NCBI GenBank assembly: GCA_043779285.1
Contig: JAYWEL010000102.1
Location: 1 to 11,613 of the forward strand
Length of the DNA stretch: 11,613 nucleotides
DNA from: MGR-bin208 sp043779285
Lineage (GTDB): Bacteria > Bacteroidota > Bacteroidia > Chitinophagales > Chitinophagaceae
Direction of reading: 5' to 3'
Positions 7,279-11,613 of the stretch are shown one piece after another. The translations under genes and the position numbers were made by a program. The first letter of the stretch is position 1; each line of letters begins with the position of its first letter. The notes below the pieces were generated by a model. That model made no database searches, was not told where the DNA came from, and saw nothing but the letters and a program-made list of their open reading frames with translations.

Positions 7279-9222
7279 ATGCAGCTATCCGTTATTATAG
7301 TTAATTATAATGTCAAGCATTTCCTGGAGCAATGTCTTTTTTCGGTTTTAAAAGCACTAAAAAATACGGTTGACGGAGAAGTAATTGTTGTAGACAACGC
7401 CTCTGAAGATGAAAGTATCGCGTATTTACAACCCATTTTCCCATCAGTTAGCTTTATTTCAAATAAAGAAAATCTGGGTTTTGCAAAAGCCTGTAACCAG
7501 GGAATGCGAAAAGCAAGCGGAGAATTTATTCTCTTTTTAAATCCGGATTGTTTGGTTCCGGAAGATTGTTTTGAAAAATGCATTCTGTTTTTTGAAAACA
7601 ATCCGCAAGCCGGTGCACTTGGTATTCGGATGGTGGACGGAAAAGGAAATTTTTTGAAAGAATCCAAAAGGTCATTTCCATCACCGGCTACTTCCTTTTT
7701 TAAATTGGCAGGATTTGCCGGATTATTTCCACACACAAAACCGTTTGCCAATTATTACCTTGGACACTTGGATGAAAATAAAAATCATGAAGTAGATGTA
7801 TTAGCCGGAGCTTTTTTCATGTTACGAAAAGAGGTTCATGAAAAAACGAAAGGATTTGATGAAGATTTTTTTATGTATGGCGAAGATATTGATTTGAGCT
7901 ATCGGGTACAGGAATGCGGGTTTAAGAACTACTACCTGGCCGATAGCTCCATCATACATTTTAAAGGAGAAAGCACAAAAAGTAAGAACATCAATTATGT
8001 AAAGATGTTTTATAAAGCCATGAGTATATTTGTTCGCAAACACTATGGCAGCAGCCGGGCGGGAGTATATAATTTATTGATTCAGTTTGCCATTGCAGTA
8101 AGTGCTGTATTTTCTGCTATCAGAAATCTTATACGAAAAAACGGTTTGCCGCTGATTGATGCCGGACTGATTCTACTTTCTTTTTTTCTAATAAAAAATA
8201 TCTGGAACCAATATATAAAAGAGGAAATCATTTATGATAAAGGCTTGATTTGGATTGCCTTTCCGGCTTATACAATCGTTTACCTGGTGACGGCTTATTA
8301 TGCCGGTTTGTACGATCGCTGGTATCGACGGGTTAGTTTGATCAAATCTACTGCCATTGCAGGTCTTGTATTATTATCGGCATATGCATTATTATCCGAG
8401 GATCTGCGTTTCTCAAGAGGCATCATTTTATTTGGTTCCTTATTTTCTTTTTTATTAATAAGTATTCAGCGTTGGATTTTAGTCCAATTGAATGTGTTGA
8501 GTGCGGGCAAAGAAAAAGATGCATTGAATACCCTGATTGTTGGTTCGAAAGAAGAATTTGAAAGAACTATCACATTAATGAAAAATGCCGGTTTCGATGA
8601 AAAGGTTTTGGGAAGACTGACGGTTGATGAAAATGATCGTGACGGAATTGGTTTTTGGAAAGACCTGAAAATGATTTCAAAAAGCTTACCAGTAAAAGAA
8701 ATTATTTTTTGCGAGGGAACGCTTTCATTTTCAGAAATAATGGCTGATCTGAAAAAAATTCCCGGCTATTGCAAGGTTAAATTCCACGCATCCGGAAGTT
8801 TCAGTATAGTGGGAAGCGATTCAAAAAATCAATCCGGCGAATCGGTTTCTGTTGAAAATAGGTATAAACTGGCCGATCCCTTTTACAGAAGAATAAAGCG
8901 ATTGATTGATATGAGTGTTTCCCTGTTTTTTTTATTAACTTTTCCAATTCTTATTTTTTTTATAAAAAAACCGATCTCCTTTTTATCCAATTGCTTCCAG
9001 GTTTTATTTGCCAAAAAATCCTGGGTGGGCTATGCAACAACTCAAAAACAATTGCCCGTTTTGAGAAATGCTGTAATCAAAGGAACGACAAACCACTCAT
9101 CACAAAAACAGGTATTCAACGATCAGCGTTTGCAGATTGCCGATCAGCTATATGCCAGAGAATACCATGCTTCGAAAGACCTGCAACTGATCTATGAATT
9201 CTATAAACGGCTCGGTGAATAA
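7279..9222 (+). CDS. Fusion glycosyltransferase: GT2 domain plus degenerate polyprenyl glycosylphosphotransferase-like region
   Basis: The 647-residue protein starts with a GT-A-type family 2 domain (about 1-260, rhamnosyltransferase-like): VIIVNYN, VIVVDNASEDES (36-46), FLNPDCLVP (86-94, metal/nucleotide site) and FMYGEDIDLSYRV (198-210, with the catalytic ED pair). A membrane region follows with about five hydrophobic segments (264-282, 292-306, 322-342, 353-372, 380-400). Next comes a soluble Rossmann-like part (about 415-512, starting NTLIVGS), then YRRIKRLIDMSVSLFFLLTF (536-555), which resembles the entry helix of bacterial sugar transferases (WbaP/WcaJ type). The segment after this is short (QVLFAKKSWVGY), and the phosphotransferase catalytic core (KFRSM and the acidic active-site motif) is missing. 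It probably makes an envelope polysaccharide at the inner face of the cytoplasmic membrane. The acceptor is unknown. Confidence 0.9.
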   Translation: MQLSVIIVNYNVKHFLEQCLFSVLKALKNTVDGEVIVVDNASEDESIAYLQPIFPSVSFISNKENLGFAKACNQGMRKASGEFILFLNPDCLVPEDCFEKCILFFENNPQAGALGIRMVDGKGNFLKESKRSFPSPATSFFKLAGFAGLFPHTKPFANYYLGHLDENKNHEVDVLAGAFFMLRKEVHEKTKGFDEDFFMYGEDIDLSYRVQECGFKNYYLADSSIIHFKGESTKSKNINYVKMFYKAMSIFVRKHYGSSRAGVYNLLIQFAIAVSAVFSAIRNLIRKNGLPLIDAGLILLSFFLIKNIWNQYIKEEIIYDKGLIWIAFPAYTIVYLVTAYYAGLYDRWYRRVSLIKSTAIAGLVLLSAYALLSEDLRFSRGIILFGSLFSFLLISIQRWILVQLNVLSAGKEKDALNTLIVGSKEEFERTITLMKNAGFDEKVLGRLTVDENDRDGIGFWKDLKMISKSLPVKEIIFCEGTLSFSEIMADLKKIPGYCKVKFHASGSFSIVGSDSKNQSGESVSVENRYKLADPFYRRIKRLIDMSVSLFFLLTFPILIFFIKKPISFLSNCFQVLFAKKSWVGYATTQKQLPVLRNAVIKGTTNHSSQKQVFNDQRLQIADQLYAREYHASKDLQLIYEFYKRLGE

Positions 9223-9231
9223 TGTACAATT

Positions 9232-9275
9232 TCGATAAAGCCCATTGACAAATCAACAAACCTTAACTTTATCGA
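9232..9275 (+). promoter_or_regulatory. Inverted repeat and candidate promoter upstream of the GH3 gene
   Basis: The 76-base gap between the glycosyltransferase and the GH3 gene contains a perfect 9-bp inverted repeat, TCGATAAAG (9232-9240) and CTTTATCGA (9267-9275), with 26 bases between arms. Inside it lie a TTG (9245-9247) and TAACTTTA (9264-9271) 16 bases apart, close to the Bacteroidota promoter consensus but one base short in spacing and with one mismatch. It could be an operator over a promoter or just a stem-loop. It lacks a T-run, so it is not a good terminator. Confidence 0.3.
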
Positions 9276-9298
9276 CTTAATATCAATGAATTGACTCC

Positions 9299-10831
9299 AT
9301 GGCATCCATAATAGACATAAAAATTCCAAGAGCAATTGCTGCAGCACTCAATATACCGGTCAATGATCCGCGCAGGCAACAGACCAAGGTGCTAAAAAAA
9401 TTATTGAAAAAATCATGCTTCACAGAGTTTGGACAGAAGTATGAATTTGATTCTATATTGATGAACCGGCATCCCGTAAAAAATTTTCAGGAAACAGTAC
9501 CCATACACGATTACAATAAAATTTATGAAGAGTGGTGGAAGAAAACACTGGATGGTATACCCGATGTAACCTGGCCGGGGAAAATAAAATTTTATGCACT
9601 GAGTTCGGGCACTTCCGAATCGGCCAGTAAATATATTCCGGTTACAAAAGATATGTTGCGCAGCAATAATATCAATTACTACCGGCAATTACTGAGTTTA
9701 CTGAGTTATGATAACCTGCCCCGAAATGCCGTGACCAAAGGTTTTTTGATGCTGGGCGGCGCAACCGATTTAACAAAGGATAACGCCGGTTGGTTTGCCG
9801 GCGACCTGAGTGGGATATTAGCCAAGAACCGGCCGTTTTGGTTTCAAACTTTTTACAAACCCGGTGGCCGTATTGCAGCTATTAAAGATTGGAATCAAAA
9901 ACTGCACGAAATTGTAGAACATGCCCGGGAGTGGGATATTGGCTATATTGTTGGCGTACCAGCCTGGTGCCAAATGTGTATAGAGATGGTGATTGCGCAT
10001 TATAAAGTCAAAAATATTCACGAAATATGGCCCAACTTCGGATTTTTTGTACATGGCGGTGTAGCTTTTGAGCCCTATAAAAAATCGTTTGAAAAATTAT
10101 TGGGCAAACCCATTGTTTACATCGAAAACTATTTATCCAGCGAAGGTTTTATTGGCTATAAAGACCGGGAGAATGCCAGGGGTATGAAACTTATTTTGGA
10201 TAATAATATTTTCATGGAGTTTATTCCTTTTGATGATAAGAATTTTGATGGCGAAGGAAAAATGACCGAAAACCCCGAAGCTTTGATGATACATGAAGTG
10301 GAAGAAGGAAAAGATTATGCCTTAGTACTGAGTAATAATTCCGGCGCATGGCGTTACCTGTTGGGAGATACAATCCGCTTTGTTGACCTGGATAAAAATG
10401 AAGTAGTGATTACCGGACGGACCAAACATTTTTTAAGCCTTGTAGGAGAACATTTAAGTGTAGAAAATATCAATAAGGCCGTTGAGTTGGTTTCGGAAGA
10501 AATGAATATTTCTATTCCGGAATTTACGGTGGTCGGATTTCCTTACGAAAACATGTTTGCACATAAATGGTATGTTGCTTGCGACGATCAGGTGGATTCG
10601 GATAAACTGATCAAACGGATTGATGAACATCTCTGCCGGCTGAACGATGATTATGCTGTAGAAAGAGGCAGTGCACTGAAAGAAATTTTTATTGAAGTCC
10701 TCTCCGAAGACCGGTTCATGAAGTTTATGGAAATAAAAGGAAAGGTTGGAAGCCAGCATAAATTTCCCCGGGTGTTGAAAGGAAAAATGCTGGAAGAGTG
10801 GATTCATTTTCTGGAAAACGGAAAGGGTTAA
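9299..10831 (+). CDS. GH3-family acyl-adenylating enzyme
   Basis: GH3 proteins belong to the ANL adenylating superfamily. The plant members use ATP to couple auxin or jasmonate to amino acids; bacterial members are common in Bacteroidota but their substrates are not established. The 510-residue protein is full length and has the diagnostic motifs: the P-loop-like FYALSSGTSESASKYIPVT (98-116), IENYLSSEGFIGY (275-287, family motif around the YxxSEG/ASEG element), WRYLLGDTIRFVD (351-363, GH3 GD-x-I/V motif) and ITGRTKHFLSLVGEHLS (371-387, the hinge into the C-terminal domain). It ends with VGSQHKFPRVLKG (483-495), which supplies a conserved lysine near the C-terminus. It is cytosolic, with no signal peptide or membrane segment. 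It follows the glycosyltransferase on the same strand after 76 bases, so cotranscription is possible. A terminator follows it. Confidence 0.93.
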   Translation: MASIIDIKIPRAIAAALNIPVNDPRRQQTKVLKKLLKKSCFTEFGQKYEFDSILMNRHPVKNFQETVPIHDYNKIYEEWWKKTLDGIPDVTWPGKIKFYALSSGTSESASKYIPVTKDMLRSNNINYYRQLLSLLSYDNLPRNAVTKGFLMLGGATDLTKDNAGWFAGDLSGILAKNRPFWFQTFYKPGGRIAAIKDWNQKLHEIVEHAREWDIGYIVGVPAWCQMCIEMVIAHYKVKNIHEIWPNFGFFVHGGVAFEPYKKSFEKLLGKPIVYIENYLSSEGFIGYKDRENARGMKLILDNNIFMEFIPFDDKNFDGEGKMTENPEALMIHEVEEGKDYALVLSNNSGAWRYLLGDTIRFVDLDKNEVVITGRTKHFLSLVGEHLSVENINKAVELVSEEMNISIPEFTVVGFPYENMFAHKWYVACDDQVDSDKLIKRIDEHLCRLNDDYAVERGSALKEIFIEVLSEDRFMKFMEIKGKVGSQHKFPRVLKGKMLEEWIHFLENGKG

Positions 10832-10853
10832 CAGCAGTTTAAGATATCATTGT

Positions 10854-10886
10854 AAAACCCCTTTCGCTGTTTGTAAAGAGGTTTTT
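10854..10886 (+). terminator. Intrinsic terminator after the GH3 gene
   Basis: An 11-position stem with one C/A mismatch (AAAACCCCTTT, 10854-10864, paired with AAAGAGGTTTT, 10875-10885) and a 10-base loop begins 22 bases after the GH3 stop and runs into a T-rich end. Its U-tract is partly in the stem, so strength is moderate. Confidence 0.6.
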
Positions 10887-10935
10887 ATATTTATACTTGT
10901 TTAAGACAAAACATATTTGAAGCCATTACTTCTCA

Positions 10936-10978
10936 GCAACGTCTCTCCACGGGTTTGTGTGTTAGCAGAGGACGTTGC
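10936..10978 (+). repeat. REP-like palindrome, left copy
   Basis: This is an imperfect hairpin: GCAACGTC (10936-10943) pairs with GACGTTGC (10971-10978), extended by TCT/AGA after one bulged G, with a loop of about 20 bases. Compared with the reverse complement of the right copy, 37 of 43 positions are identical. It ends 27 bases before the transposase ATG. Confidence 0.75.
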
Positions 10979-11463
10979 GTTATTTGAAAGTGCTAACTTT
11001 ATTCGATGCCGGTTAAACAAAGGATACGATATACCTACGGCACATTTTTTATAACTTTTACCTGCCATCAATGGCTGCCGCTGATTGATAAAGTAAACGG
11101 CTACGAACTTATTTACCATTGGTTCGACTATTTAAAAAGTAAAGGACATTACATAAACGGGTATATAATAATGCCCAACCATGTAGAAGCAAAACGGAAA
11201 GCCAATAAAAAACTGCATGAAGTATGGGAGCTATCTTTTGACTGGAAGGAATGCCGGAGTTGGGAATTTATTAGTCAAAAGCTAAGTTATATTCACGACA
11301 ACCCCTGTTCAAAAAAATGGAACCAGTGCAACAGCCCGGTTGAATACCCACATAGTTCTGCCAAATTTTATATTGCAGGAGAACAGGGAGTTTACCCAGT
11401 TACTAATTTTATGGAAATGGAAGATGTGGCGTTTACAAAAAGAAACAATTTTTCGTTACTGAC

Positions 11464-11506
11464 GCAACCTCCTCGGCTAACATACAAATCTGGGGAGAGA
11501 CGTTGC
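11464..11506 (-). repeat. REP-like palindrome, right copy (inverted)
   Basis: This is the inverted partner of the palindrome at 10936-10978, with the same length and six mismatches. It folds less well because one arm reads GCAACCTC instead of GCAACGTC. It lies within the open frame of the transposase and causes no stop, so any protein from this frame would carry it as coding sequence. Confidence 0.75.
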
Positions 11507-11512
11507 AGAAAA

Positions 11513-11613
11513 AGAAAAAATCCAAAATTGAAAGGATGGGGTGACAAATGGCTGGGACGTAAAAAACTTCTTTGGGATGCAAAGAACATGAAGATCACCA
11601 ACTTTGATGAAGC
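11513..11613 (+). pseudogene. Possible C-terminal fragment of a Gfo/Idh/MocA-type oxidoreductase
   Basis: Directly after the right palindrome, and in the same frame as the transposase, the translation reads NPKLKGWGDKWLG then KKLLWDAKNMKITNFDE at the window edge. Many Bacteroidota Gfo/Idh/MocA oxidoreductases end with a similar tail (L-x-W-D-x-x-N-x-K-x-T-N-x-x-E-A-N, then Y-R-x-G-W before the stop). The N-terminal part of such an enzyme is not present to the left of the element. It is therefore read as a fragment joined to the transposase by rearrangement. The match is by eye and short. Confidence 0.4.

Larger units (their letters stand above)
10936..11506 (+). mobile_element. REP-flanked RAYT element (decayed)
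   Basis: The unit consists of a REP-like palindrome, a RAYT-type (REP-associated tyrosine transposase, Y1/IS200-like) coding region and a second palindrome in opposite orientation. RAYTs are known to be flanked by the REP hairpins they process. The left boundary follows the GH3 terminator; the right boundary runs into unrelated coding-like sequence. No target-site duplication was recognised. The internal gene is damaged, so the element is probably no longer active on its own. Confidence 0.6.
11006..11613 (+). pseudogene. RAYT-type transposase with internal deletion, open at the window edge
   Basis: Transposases of this family cut and join single-stranded REP hairpins with an HUH histidine pair and a tyrosine. 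From the ATG at 11006 (an in-frame TAA lies 12 bases upstream) the protein starts YGTFFITFTCHQWLPLID and reaches GYIIMPNHV at residues 52-60. Normally His-Val-His then follows, but here NHV is followed by EAKRKANKK, so the second HUH histidine is gone. The text resumes with family-like HEVWELSFDWKEC, ISQKLSYIHDNPC and EYPHSSAKFYIAGEQG, the YIHxNP element probably holding the catalytic Tyr. The gap fits an in-frame loss of some tens of residues. The frame then passes through the right palindrome (LTQPPRLTYKSGERRC) and is still open after 202 codons. Loss of function is an inference from the missing histidine. Confidence 0.65.

Noticed and set aside
10901..11119. Minus-strand frame of 72 codons over the left REP and transposase start
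   Set aside because: It is antisense to the conserved transposase N-terminus, and its composition follows from that sequence. It has no family features.
11392..11601. Minus-strand frame of 69 codons over the right REP
   Set aside because: It is antisense to the transposase/oxidoreductase-like frame, which has recognisable protein motifs. No independent support.

Overview
The window looks like chromosomal DNA from a Bacteroidota bacterium, most likely close to the Chitinophagaceae. This is inferred from the AT-rich composition, lipoproteins with an ACKKE-type or GCSAG lipobox, starts without clear Shine-Dalgarno sequences, TAnnTTTG-like promoter boxes, a GH3-type adenylating enzyme, and a RAYT-type transposase with its own REP-like hairpins. 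No rRNA, tRNA, CRISPR array or phage region was seen.

Left part (1-2350, minus strand): a small lipoprotein with a lipocalin-like look (196-678) is followed 26 bases later by what may be a frameshifted secreted-protein remnant (13-169). Upstream lies a spacer with a start-less open fragment (812-907), then a strong intrinsic terminator (914-948) that ends dnaN. dnaN (973-2085) encodes the replication sliding clamp and has a plausible promoter at 2206-2235.

Middle part: recX and an omega-amidase-type nitrilase form a tight plus-strand pair (2352-3669). They converge on a minus-strand series and share a bidirectional terminator near 3680. The minus-strand series, in transcription order, is an inositol-monophosphatase-family phosphatase (6378-7151), thiL for thiamine diphosphate synthesis (5210-6241), and a lipoprotein S41-family peptidase (3693-5198). 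thiL and the peptidase are 11 bases apart and probably cotranscribed. These are ordinary housekeeping and cell-envelope genes.

Right part (plus strand): a large fusion glycosyltransferase (7279-9222) joins a GT2 catalytic domain to a membrane and Rossmann-like region resembling polyprenyl glycosylphosphotransferases, but without the phosphotransferase catalytic core. A GH3-family acyl-adenylating enzyme (9299-10831) follows and ends at a terminator (10854-10886).

The most unusual stretch is the right end. Two 43-base REP-like palindromes in inverted orientation (10936-10978 and 11464-11506, 37 of 43 positions identical) flank a RAYT transposase gene. The transposase seems to have lost an internal segment including the second histidine of its HUH motif. 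Its reading frame runs through the second palindrome into what looks like the C-terminal tail of a Gfo/Idh/MocA-type oxidoreductase, and is still open at the window edge. This is best read as a decayed, rearranged mobile element. I did not find a convincing new multi-gene system here.
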